From contig JADLZL010005774.1 of assembly GCA_015844335.1 (NCBI GenBank), positions 92,216 through 156,215 on the forward strand: a stretch of DNA of 64,000 nt, in the 5' to 3' direction. Source of the DNA: Chrysopogon serrulatus. Taxonomy: Eukaryota; Streptophyta; Magnoliopsida; Poales; Poaceae. Each line of letters opens with the position of its first letter. Position 1 is the first letter of the stretch. The position numbers and the translations under genes were made by a program. The notes under the pieces are model-generated. The model was not told the DNA's origin. It saw only the letters and a program-made list of their open reading frames with translations, and did no database searches. Shown piece after piece: positions 46,255 to 57,820 of this stretch.

Positions 46255-46435
46255 ACCACTGGCCAGCCATGGCCACTGCTGGCCAGGCTGCAGCCACCCG
46301 TGGCCACCAGCAGCAGGCCAGGGCCAGCCACAGCCAGTTACAGCTGGCCAGAGCTGGCCAGACTTGGCTGCAGGCTGGCCTCGGCTGGCCACAGTCGGCC
46401 GGAGGAGGCCAAACGTGGCTACAGCAGGCCACGGC
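46255..46435. repeat. TGGCCA-rich array inside the LTR
   Basis: About a dozen copies of CTGGCCA/TGGCCAC-type motifs within 180 bases, irregularly spaced (about 9-18 bases). TGGCCA is a 6-bp palindrome, so the array reads the same on both strands. Confidence 0.7.
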
Positions 46436-49400
46436 TGACTGCTGCCCTCCTGGCACTTCCGACACCGCTCCGTGAAGCCCCTGCCGGCCTCGCCATCTCC
46501 TCCGACAAGGTCGAGCTTTTGAAACTCTGCCGACGCCGTCCTCGACGTCGGCAACACTTCCGCTTTTACTCATATTCACCAATGTCGCATTATATCTATA
46601 TATCTGCCTATCTATGCCTGTGCCGTGCCTTCGCGCCAGTCTATATCTCTCGCGCTATGGAAATGTGCTACTCCATGTGTGGTTGCCGTCTTGCATTGGG
46701 TTGTGTGTTGGTGTATATGCTTATCTGTGGACCGAGCCTTCGAGCCGGTTGGGAGAGAGTGGCGTGTGTTCAAACGTGCGATCACGAGTTCGTCTCGCCG
46801 TGACCGTAATGCCGAACACATCCCTTCTCTCATGCTTTTAGTTGTCTCTATCATGCTACTATTGTTGCGACCTGATTTGGCCCTAGGACATGGTCACCAG
46901 GGACTTAGCGATGCGGATATTACCCGTATATGATGAGCTCCTCATGACCTAGTCTAATGGGGGACGAAATAGGAAGCGACAGTTGTGATATGACGAGAGC
47001 CAACCCGTGTAGGTAAAGCTTATGGCCGCGAGTCATCTCGCCATGACCATTGGGCTCTACCTCTTTTCCCTCTCTTACTTTCTCTTACTCTTTTCCCAAA
47101 CCACCTCGTATGCTTGTGCCATGTAGACCATAGCATTCCTTCGGACCTAGCGGTGACAACCGCAACGCTATGGACCCTAGGAATAGCATTGTGCCGCCCT
47201 AGTAGCACGGAGGTCGTGGTGTCCTACGAGTTGGCGTGAATTGTGGAACCGTGCGAGACTTAGGTCTCTTTTCCTTCGACCACCGTCCATTACCATGACA
47301 GGCAGGTTGGGGGAGCACGGGACCATTCTACTCTTTTGCGCACCTTCGATTCCCGCTAATCCAGAAGGGCGCGGATCGAATCTCTTGTTCCACCACCTTC
47401 GATCAGTGACTATCGCCATGTCACGTGGACCGAAGTGCCGTGGAACCAGAGTCTCCTTTTCTCACTTATCCGTGTTTGTTAGTGTTCTTTATTTGCCTCT
47501 TGTTCTATTCCTTTGATTTCCGTCGATCGCAATGGCGAGTGAATCAAAGGAGGTGGACCTCATTTTCCCTCTTTGGTTCTTTTGTGCTTAAACCCTAGTA
47601 TGTTTGTACCTAGTGAGAACATAGCATTCCTTGGGCTCCCACGGTGACAACCGCACCGCTGAGACCCTGGAGAATGCCTTAGTGCATATAGTGCACCTTG
47701 GTCGAGGTACCCTACAAGAGGTTTAGGCACGTGTGATCTCTCGTACATCGCTCCTCTCCGATGCCGTGGCATGTGCATTGGAAGGGGTAGACCACCGCTC
47801 CCTCTCTTTTCTACCTGTTATTTTTCCCCGCTAGCCCGTTCTGTTCGATCCCGTCTTAGCCATGACGATTGGATCAAAGACCGGACTATCTCTTCTAGTT
47901 AGCGAAGCTATGGTCTAAGTCTCGTTCTCAGGCCGTGTGAGTCGACCCGATCGACCGTTGGAGAACCATCCTCATTGAGGATGAGACCGAGGCCACGACA
48001 TGGACATGCCCAGCTAACTCTCCTCTCTTCCCCTGTTGTGCTACTCTCTTCCCGGCTCCCGACGTTGTTGTGTCATGCGGGTCGAGAGGACCTGTAGCCG
48101 CTCCTCTGTTGTTCGTGTTCCAATCTCTTTTGCTACCGTCGGCTACCATGACGGGTAAGCTAAAGAGCCTCAGAACCAAGTCGCAACTCCTCTGTTTCGT
48201 GTTAATCATTCTTACTCGAATCTTATGTAGTAGTTGTGACTTGCGGGTTAAAGGCCACAAGGGCCAAACCCTATTGTTCCTATTTCCCTTTCCTTCTTGC
48301 TTGTGATCCCCCGGTCCCCGCCAATTTCCATGACGTTCGGATTGTGAGGCCACAAGCCGTGGTGTTAGTTTAAGTTAAGTTAGGATCAAGGCCTCTTCTC
48401 TTGGGCCGTACAAGTCGACATGGTTGACCTGGGACGTACTGGCTATTTCGAGGCCTCGATCCGAGCTTATGCTTAACAAACAACCACTTCTGTTTGTTGG
48501 AGCCCGAGGATTGGACACTCTCCACGAGGGCTAAGTCTTCTCAGTGTTTATTCGGAGTTATCTGGTTCCTTCTGTATCTTGTTGCCTTTTGGGGAGTACT
48601 GTATTTTGGGTTAGGGATTGATTGCTCTTTTGCCTTGTTTGTCGCTATATCGAGGTAGTTGCATCGCGGTGACGATGGATAGACCGAAGACCCACAGGAG
48701 GCAGGAGGCACGAGGACAACAGGATATGGATGACTGGATTGCTATAAACAGGTGCCACGTCCCACCCAACCTCGTAGAATCCTATTAGACATGCAATATG
48801 TAGCTGCTAGTGCTTTACTTTATGCAAATAATTGTGATAGGATGCATGGTAGATTGCTTGATAAGCCATTACCTTGACGCAACCTTTCCCCTGCACACCC
48901 GCTGCTAGGATAGACACTCGCCTACTTCATGCCACTTGCTACACACTTACACTTTACTTATACATGCTTGTGTGTGGCTGAGGCACGTGGTGCCGTAAAC
49001 TGGATAATTGGGGATAACGTGGGAGAGATCTTGGCGTGTGTCTTGGGTGTGTGGTGAGGGTTGTGTCGATCAAGGCGGGGATCTACGACGAGTCGGGGGA
49101 CAAGTCTTGCTTGGGAGGAGTGTGATCGGGCACTCCCTATGTGAGAGAGTACCTGTGGCGGGTACATGTGATATGAGTAGATTCCGGGAAGGAGTGCCTT
49201 TGTGGGACGAATCCTCGGAATGGAGGTGCCATCGAGGCATGGGGCATCGGGCCCCAAGGTGAAGATGTCTTGTCTAGTCACCCCTAAGGACTGGTATGTC
49301 TTGAGAACCGGTTCATAGGACTCCTTCGTACACACCACTCGTTCCTGATGGGCGGGAAACAACTTGACGGCTAGCTGGCCCCCTGCCATTACTACTAGGT

Positions 49401-50460
49401 TGACAAGTGATAGTGTAGGGAGGTATGGGTGCTGAGACCCACACCCTCCTGAGACAACGTGGTACCCTCTGGGGATCCGGTACCACGTCTCACAGTCTCA
49501 GCGTGCCGGTGGATCTCCGGGGTGCCCCAGAGCTGAGTGGTAGGGTGGCATCCGGCCAGTTAGGCGGCAGCTTGGTATCGGCCTAGACGAGGCATCGTCG
49601 ATGATGGTAATCTTGTGGTTCCAGTGTACACGCCTCGCAGAGTTGATCGATCTATACGTATAGCCGTGTCCACGGTCACGGACATTCCTATGATCTACGC
49701 TTCACTTGACTAGTGAGAGGTGTCCTTTTCTATTATCTCCCCTGGGTGTTGTTGGATTCCGGCTTAGGCCGTTGAGGCAAGGAGGAGCGGGAGTCTTCCT
49801 TGCCGACTAGAGAGCGAGAGAGTGGTGAGATGTGTGGATGTGGATGTGGATGGGATGGATGGATGTGTGGATGTGATGGGTTAAAACTTAATGAACTATA
49901 TTATATTTATATTATGAATTGGCATAGGAACACTACAGCTAAAAATAGGCCTTTTTCTCTACCCCTTGCATTCCACTTGCCACATAGCAAAGCGAGGCAT
50001 AGGGTGGGAGCCGGTGGCCAGTACAAATCGTACTGATAGAGTTGAGCAGGTTTGGTACCCGAGGAGGACTATGACGATAATGGAGCTGGAAGGATTAGGT
50101 GGTCTCGTTCCTACACTCAAGTTTGGTTAAGGAGATCAAGTCTACGCCCGCCGATACTCTACCCCAACTCGATGATTGTCCATGAAGGAGGAGCCTTCAC
50201 CCGCTATGGCGCTACGCCCGCTTCCGATGTTGACCCGTGTGCGTTTATCGCTAGGGATACGATGTACCTAGACGTGTTACAAGTGTTGTAATACTCTGTA
50301 ATTTGTACCTTTCACGATGTATGAACTGTGGTATCAACTGTATTTGATGTAATCTGTGGATTTCCCTTCGAGGAAATCGCGGGTCGTTTCAGAATGATGA
50401 TGTGGAGCATTGTGGATTAAGAAAAATTCCTAGTGGGGTTTTACTTTATAAGAGTAAGAT

Positions 50461-51668
50461 ATTCAAATACAAGCCCTTTGATTATTGATTTGTTAAGCCA
50501 TATTAATCATTTTTGCAAGAGCATATGCAACAATGTTAAGGCCTTGTTTGGCAAGACCGCGGCTAAGACCTCTCATAGTTCCTTATAAGGAGCCGCCCTG
50601 CCAAATGAGCATTTAAAAAAATGGCTCCTTGCAAGGAGCTCAGAGATGTTGAAGTAGAAAAAAGGTGGCTTCCCCTCACAAACTATATATGAACACATGG
50701 TTGTTATGTGCCTATGTTGTCAAGTTGTGATGAGTGATTGTCGTAAAATGATTAGGGTTCAGTTGAGTTTGAGACTAACCGTAGTGTGAGTATGTGGGCA
50801 ACATGTCTATTGGATGTGTTGGTGTGTAGGTAGAGCATGAGATGGTCGATGAACTTGGAGAAGGTTAAGCAGAGACATGTCATGTCAATTGACTGGGAGT
50901 AGTGAAGGATGGATGTGAGGCTTAGACTGAGGGACTAAGATAGTCGAAAGACTGACCATAGCTGGCTGACACTTGGGGGGGGACATCAACAAGAAAGTGT
51001 ACACATGTTGACCAAGTCAAAGGGAGGTGTTGGAGGACTTCATGATCATACGATCGAGGACGGATGGTGACACGCATCGAGATCGTGGAAGAGGCGCAGC
51101 GGATACACTTCTTGCATAGGAGTTTGGTAGTTTAGGCCTCAAAACCACTAGTGAACATTTTTCAGTTTTAGGCCTTAAAACCTGGTTGGAGTTCAGAAGA
51201 TAATTGGATGCGGCTCGGGGCATCACGATGTGCATCAAGACAAAACAAAGTCATGAAGAGTCCATGGTTGTTAGGTGCACAGTTGTCAAGTTGGACCATT
51301 TTGCCTTTCACTTAACTGGTTCAACTAAAATATCTATGGGCTTGTTGATAATGTGTAACAAGCCTATAAATAAGATAGGAGGCTGCCCCAAGTAGCTAGC
51401 TATCTCTTTAGCTTTTATTCCTAGCCTAAGACTAGTTGCAGTAATTATTTCCTAAGTCTTTCCTACCATTAGAGAGTGATTCCTTTGTTGTATTAATCTT
51501 TCCTCTGTAAGAACCATACCTAGTTAATCTTTAGAAATAAAGCATTCATTCTTCAGATATCTGAATTTGAGATCTTACTTTGTGTTGAATTTAGTTTTTT
51601 TCCTTCTCTGGTCCCATCTCATCTCTGTTTCTTTGCTTTTTGAGTTCCTATGGTTTTGGAGATTGTTT
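50461..51668. repeat. Distal part of the gene E duplication unit (no gene)
   Basis: Collinear with 37680-38860 of the D unit, with blocks such as ACAAGCCCTTTGATTATTGA and CTCCTTGCAAGGAGCTCAG. No gene recognised. Confidence 0.7.
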
Positions 51669-54600
51669 GAAGGGTTAGATATGTGCTAGGACCTCTGTTG
51701 AACATATATGTCAAGTGATTCAAATAGGTTTTGAATAGTTTGAAGGGTTGAAGATGTGCGTGCATTTCTTTTTAGTTAGCTAGAACATTTAAGTTTAAGA
51801 AATAACCATTTATACCTCTCTAGTCGCTCATTGGTCCTATTGACTTTGGGGACCATATGAAATAGAATATGTAATTACATCTTTGGCAAGCCTGTAAACA
51901 TGGATAGAAATTATGCATACAGATATCATTAGATACGGATATCAATAAGATGAGAATAAGAACTATAGCTATATAATACGTACTCCAGAATATATCCTGG
52001 CTCCATTAATTTCTTCACATTATGCTCCATCTCAGCCACAAGCTATCAGTGGATGAGTGTTTTAGTACAGTTATAAAACTGTGCTCTTATAGTAGTTTTC
52101 TCTAAAAAATATTTACCTTAAACCTTAACTTGTTATCCTTTTTATTGTAATCTAAAGTAATAGTCAAGGGCCAATGCTCTAAATAAATAATTTCCATCAT
52201 GCTTGAGTGATAGCCAAGGGCTAGTGCTCTAAATAAATAATTTTTATAACACTTGAGATATCTTTGCTTGCTAAAGCTCCCTTCTTTTCACCTTTGACTT
52301 TGATCTAAGTTATGTCATCAATACCTCATGCAAAAAATTGACTTGAGTCCTTAATAGATACAAAATATAAATTAGAGATTAAATCACAGTTTTAATATTA
52401 GTTATATGCTGAAAAGGTCGAACTTATTCTATACCACCAATGAAAATGTGGGTTGTGTAGTTGAAAAAGAAAGAAGAGATAACTGTAAAATGTAGGTTAT
52501 GTAGTTGAAAAGAAAGAAGAGATAATTCTATGGTTTTCTCCTATTTTAAACTTTAATTATCAGTTTCCCCTCATTTTTTTGACTTTGCATCATTGGCCCT
52601 GCTAATCTCAAATTGTTCGCACCCCCTCGGTGCATTCAAGCCAAGCATCCATGACATACATGAGCGAGTAATGTAGTCCAGGTCAAACCAAATATCCCAC
52701 TTTGGTCATTTATCTTTTGTTGCCTTTTTTGAGCCTCGGGATAGTGGACACACTTCAACAGATCAAATTGGGTTAATGTCACATATGAGGAACCTAAAAA
52801 TTTTAAAAGAAACCAAGTTTCGGTAAAGATATCATCTTCACAATACCGCCACCCAATTGGGACCAAATAGGTTTTTAAAAAAATAAACAAGGATGGCATG
52901 GTTGTTTAAAACATGACAAGGTTGGTAGCCCAATGGTTTTGCCAAAAAGAAGAGATAGACTATGAGGACACCTCCGCAGTTACTCGTTTAGAAGCAATTA
53001 GGATGCTTGCCTCTATCGCTTCAAAAGTGTTCAAACCTTTTCAAATGGATGCCAAAAATGATTTTGTAAATGGGTTTTCCTAGGTGATGTTGACACCTTG
53101 TTACGTCTTTATCGCTCAGCTTGCTTCTTCGTCCATTTGACTTCCTATTTTTTCTGCTATGCCTCCGAACTCTTTGGAGTACATCTAGCCATCAGTTGAT
53201 GTGTGTGTGCTCCTAGAAGAGTTTGGGGTCTTTGTGAGTGCTTTGGGTTGAAATTGGGACAACGGCCTAAATCAAAAAGAAAATTGGGTTAGGCTCCCAT
53301 TCACCCACCCCTTCGGTCGCCTTTCTTGGTCCTTCACAAACCTAATACAAATTATTACAAAGTTACCATTGGAGCCCTTTTTGCCAAATATTTTCTAAAA
53401 TGGCCCTTCTAGGTCATTAGAGAAAATGCTCCACATGAGTAACAGCCAGAGCTCTTTTATGAGGGACCAAAGCACTACCAAATAGGGCCATAAAAAGAGG
53501 GAGAGATAGGAACTCTCCCTATCCAACTCCTTTGCCTCTTTTGATGTTGGGAATGATCTTTCACATTTTGTACCAATAATTATTAATCATTTATTATTAA
53601 ACCCTCTTTGTTTCAAATAGTCAAAGAAGAAATTCTAGCTTATCTTATCATAGGCCATCACAAATGCCACCTTCAAAACAATCTCATCCTTCTTTTTAAC
53701 TTTGAAGAATGTCATGGAGACACACAATTCCATCCATAATATTTCTATCTTTCAAGAAAATAGGTTGGCATTAATTTATTATTCTCTCCACTTTTTCAAG
53801 CCTAAGCTTAAAAGCTTTATAGAAGAGTTTATATATGACAATAAGCAAGCAAGTAGGCCCATACTGCACAACCTTATGGTTTCTTTTATTTGGAACAAAA
53901 GGGAAAAAGTAACATGAATAAGTTCTCGAATATCAATTTCATGATCATTAAACTTAATTAGGAAACATGCAAATTATGTCCAAGTAAACTTTAGCAAGTT
54001 TAGTAGAATTCAATTGATATATGGTCAAGACCAAAGGCAATGTTCTCTTCCATGGAAAAAATAACCTCTCTAAGCCTCATTTTCAAAAAAATTCACACCA
54101 GATACACCCCCATTTACATTCACAACAGAAATCAAGAACAGAGTTCAAGAATAGCGACTAAGAAAGGGGCTTACACCGACTCAAGTGAACATTAGGACTA
54201 AAGACTCTCTTCCTCACAGACCAAGGTGTCACTCAAACGCAACTGTACATCACAAGTCAGATGCCTGAAGCCACACAAAGACAGTAGACAAATCAAAAGA
54301 AAACCCAGCTATATTAAACATCTTCAAGATGACACCACCGTTCTTGAAATCTTTAGATTTTTCTGCAATCCTAAGGAGCAAGTCCGCACCCTCATCCACC
54401 TTCTTCCGCTCCAATCCTTCCTTGAAACAACATTCCAAATGGGTGTTTAATGATCAACGGGCTCTGTTTCGACATTTTCATATAGAAAAGCAAATAGTAA
54501 CACTTAAAAGAACATGCATCCATGTACATTAGGGAACCATTTGATAAACCATTACCAACATGTGCGATAGAGTTTAGAATGTCATTAGCCCCAATCTAAT

Positions 54601-55058
54601 GAGTGACAATTTCCCCAAATTATAAGATGAAAGATGAAACTATTCACTGCACGATCGCACACGCTCTCCGATTTCATATATGTCTGTGGTGAATAAAAAT
54701 GAAGAGTTAAACTTTATTAGCAGAATGAACTTATTACTGCCGGCCGGCGATATAGCAGACTGGCAAATTCATTGAAACACATTTGTAAAAAGAAGAAAAA
54801 AAACTGAACGAGACACATGACTAGATAGCTAGGCTGCAGGCCCTGATACATATATAGCTCTCAACTCTTGCTAATGTACCTAGTCCAAGCACGAAATGAC
54901 AGCAGCATTAAACAAATCCAAACCAAAAACAATATAATGCTCCGACCACACTCGAAACGAAGTCATCCACTCATGCCATGCAAAGTAACGACGATCCTGC
55001 AACGCGTGAATGTGCGTGCACGGTCACACAGCTGCAGGCAGGCGCGCGCGTGGCGGCT
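51669..55058. other. AT-rich spacer
   Basis: No gene, RNA or bounded element seen. A roughly 50-base direct repeat (AAGGGC.A.TGCTCTAAATAAATAATTT) is at about 52167 and 52218. ORFs of 60-80 codons at 53.7 and 54.2 kb have no recognisable domains and could be decayed retroelement. The last roughly 350 bases are the 3' flank of gene F. Confidence 0.4.
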
Positions 55059-55747
55059 CTAGAACGCGAGCGCGGCCGCGATCACAGCAGCTGCCGCCAC
55101 GGCCACCGCTCCGCCGACCGGGTTCCTCGCGGCCGCGGACGGCGGCGAGGCCGGCGGTGTTGCTGGGGCCGATCCTCCCAAGGACGGGAACGGGAAGCGG
55201 AAGAACGGAGACGGGGCCGGTGCTGGGACTCCAGGGAACGGGGGGAGCCGCGGCAGCGGCGGCAACAACGGGCCTGGGGCGACGGCGACGACGTCGATGA
55301 CGAGATTCATGCCGTTGAGGCAGTGGTTGGGCTTGGTGCAGATGAACCACACCTTGCCGGGCTTGTCCAGCGGCACGACGTCAGCGCCGGAGTCCCATAA
55401 CCCGAGGAAGTTTCCCTGCAAGTTGCACGCTGCGAAGTCGTCCTTGCCAACCTGGGCCACCGTGTGGTTCTCCTTGGGGTACATGAACACTGCGTGCGAC
55501 ACAACAGTTGGGGACTTGGGGTTAAATCCAACTAATGAAATCTACCATATATAGATCGTCTTGTCTCGTGCTTACTCAGGCTGTCGCCGACGACGAACGT
55601 CTTGTCGTTGGCCCAGCCGGTAAGGTTGAACTTGGCCCTCCAGCCGCCTTCGTCCCCGACCATCCACACCGTGGCGGAGGCCACCGACGCGAGGCACGCG
55701 ACGGTGGCGACCACGGCCAGGAGCAGCGCTTGCTTGGAGGACGCCAT
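55059..55747 (-). CDS. Phytocyanin F (copper-binding, long Pro-rich linker, GPI-anchor type), two exons
   Basis: Exon 1 is 55747-55576 and exon 2 is 55489-55059, with an 86-nt phase-1 intron. The 200-residue product has a signal peptide (to about Ala25), a plastocyanin-like domain with His66, Cys108, His113, Met118 and the Cys79-Cys114 pair, then a linker of about 50 residues very rich in Pro with Phe and Leu, and an Ala/Val-rich GPI-type tail. The domain is closest to D and E (WFICTKPNHCLNGM). The longer Pro-rich linker, with PAPAP-type motifs suited to arabinogalactan addition, sets it apart from D. Expected at the outer plasma membrane; the redox partner is unknown. Confidence 0.9.
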
Positions 55748-55867
55748 TAGTTACCGCTTCGGCGTCGTCCCTGGCGAGCAGCTAATAAGGGTGATTCTGC
55801 TACCCTTGCCACGCTATACAGCAGCTGCTGATGTATAGCTTGGCAAGCACAGGATTGACACTCATGT

Positions 55868-55919
55868 CTATTTATACAGCAAAACTGTTTCTCCATGCAG
55901 CTGATAAAAGCGAGGTGAA
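55868..55919 (-). promoter_or_regulatory. TATA box and conserved motif of phytocyanin F
   Basis: GTATAAATAG (minus strand, 55868-55877) and TGATAAAAGCGAGGTGAA (plus strand, 55902-55919) stand close together, about 120 and 155 bases upstream of the ATG. In D and E the motif is about 260 bases upstream, so its spacing to the start is not fixed. Confidence 0.55.
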
Positions 55920-57820
55920 CAAATGTTCATCGGGATCGTCGTCATCTAGACGAAATTAGGACTGCAATTGCAGGGAGGCATCGTGGCAGGTGGCATCAAC
56001 GGAGTACTCCTATATGTGCCACATTGGTGTTTCCGGCCCCTCAGCAGGTTTCCTGGCGATTTGTTTTGCTGACAGCTCCGTTGCTTCTGTCCCGCGTGTA
56101 ATATAACCTGGCTGTATCTGTCTCTTCTTGTCTCTTGGGTTTGCAATGGACTTCTTAATTGGATGTCGTTGCTCTTTATCCACAATTAATTCAACATAAA
56201 AAAAAAACTTGCAATTCCTTCTACAATGGATAACATTTTGTTGAGAGCTATATTAGTGTCAGGTGTTTATGACGGCTGCAATGCCGTAAAAAGACCGTAG
56301 ACTACTAAAAAAACCACTCGTGTGTATTATTAGTCGCCTTGTTTGTTACTGAATTGTTTGAACCATGAAATTAATTAAAGCTACACTTTCTTTTCACGGT
56401 GGTAACTAGCTCTTTACTAGATCCACGCATGTGAGACAATTCAGTTGGCTATCCCATATATAGGAGGAGGAAGGGGAAGGAGGAAAAGGGGACGCAACAC
56501 CTTGGCCGGGGGTGCTAGTGCCGGAGGAGTGGGCACTGAACCGCCTGTTCACCAGCCAGCTCCCGCATGGAGCTCCTACCTCAGCCTGTGTGTCAATTGG
56601 ATGGAAGGAAAGGAACGTTTGGATATGTATACATCGTAGGCTGCAAATCAACCACTGGCTGCTATCATATCTGATCTGAGAATAATAATGTAATAAAACT
56701 TATTCACATTAAAGACCCTAACCACGAGAACCTTGCCACAACATGCTTAAATCTGCAGCAGGAGGAGGACAACAACCTACCTCACGAGGCATAGATGGTT
56801 TAGATCTGGAGTGCACCGATGTGGATGGGGGTTGCTGGGGGAGAGGGGAGTGAGGGAGCGAGAAAACCATGTTGTAAGTTGTTATTGATAAGAAGTGAAT
56901 ATAAGATTAAGCTAGCGCCGTAGGATTTGTTTTGTTTCTATTTGACAGTCATAGAGGTGTGTCGGCGTGACAACTATAACATGCATATTTGGTAAGTGGC
57001 CTTTTTTGACATTATTGTGGTGTCATAACAAATTTGTGACAGCGGCTTTTTGACGTTTGATTTTCGTTAACTTGATGTCACAAATCTTAATTTTTGACAT
57101 AAATTTCATATATTATGACATAACAGAACGTCAAAAAGCCACACATTTCTTGTGCTAGAGATACACTTGTTAGCGATCAAGGGCTACTGTGGCTATTTGC
57201 TGCAAGACCTTCATGATGCAAGGTTATGGATAGGTTGGACCAACCTGTTGTGGGGTCCACATTGCCTCCGCATGCAATGCAGGGGCTGCTGTAGGCATAG
57301 GCATCCATCTGCAACAAGCAGACCAGTGACGGGTCATCATGATCTGGTGGTGATCTTTGCGGCCCTAGGAGCATTGTGGTCTTCACTACTCAATCAACTT
57401 TAGGTGCATGCAAAAACGCATTGTCCATGGCTATATTGTAGACATCCTGATGTATCTATCTTTTGGATGATATGGTGTGTATAGCATGTGCTCGTTGTCA
57501 CATAGGCACCATGCAAAAAACGGTGCCCAACTGACTAGTGTGCGTCCAAGCACACCAGCCCAGCCTGGAACCCATGGTCAGTTAGACTGTTACTGAGCCT
57601 GGCAAGGCACAAGCGGCGATGACCACTCGATTTACACGTGCATGTAGCGGATATTTTCCTTTAATTTTTTACTTTGTAAGGAATTAATTTAGTAAAGCCT
57701 CGGTCTGATCTATATCGATTCATTCGTCACAGATTGTGCATGCATACAGATGACCAGAGTCCATGCCAGGCCAAGTGAAATGCCATGGCATGCTATCTTT
57801 CTCTTGAAAAGTGGCGGCAA
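55920..57820. other. Spacer with a CACTA-like end near 57.1 kb
   Basis: No gene. At 56990-57160 inverted TTTTGACGT / ACGTCAAAAA motifs lead to TTGTGCTAGAG, reminiscent of a CACTA right end (inverse of CACTAGCACAA). The left partner was not identified. Confidence 0.35.

Larger units (their letters stand above)
44391..50391 (+). mobile_element. Giant solo LTR, 6,001 bp
   Basis: It begins TGTAACATCCC and ends GGGTCGTTTCA, so it has the TG...CA ends of an LTR. GAATG is present on both sides (44386-44390 and 50392-50396), the 5-bp target duplication left by retroviral-type integrase. There is no primer-binding site, polypurine tract, gag, pol or second LTR inside, so it is a solo LTR left by recombination between two LTRs. 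A TATAAAA box lies at 45350-45356 with a CT-rich start region after it, so U3 would be about 1 kb and R-U5 about 5 kb. Length is far above normal and comparable to LARD-type elements. ORFs up to 376 codons in the GC-rich part (45000-46500) look like composition artefacts. Confidence 0.85.
43295..50460. mobile_element. Composite insertion in the gene E unit
   Basis: The gene D unit reads continuously across this point (near 37670), whereas the E unit is interrupted from about 43295 to about 50460. The outer part (43295-44385 and 50397-50460) begins CTAGGTGAATTCCCCTTGCG and has no gene I can name. The inner part is the solo LTR. The outer element's class is not established. Confidence 0.6.

Noticed and set aside
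45236..46803. ORFs of 220-376 codons in several frames
   Set aside because: They lie in the GC-rich part of the solo LTR, overlap in both strands and show no family features.
54226..54450. Short ORFs on both strands around 54.3 kb
   Set aside because: No recognisable motif. Possibly decayed retroelement, but no reverse transcriptase signature is visible.
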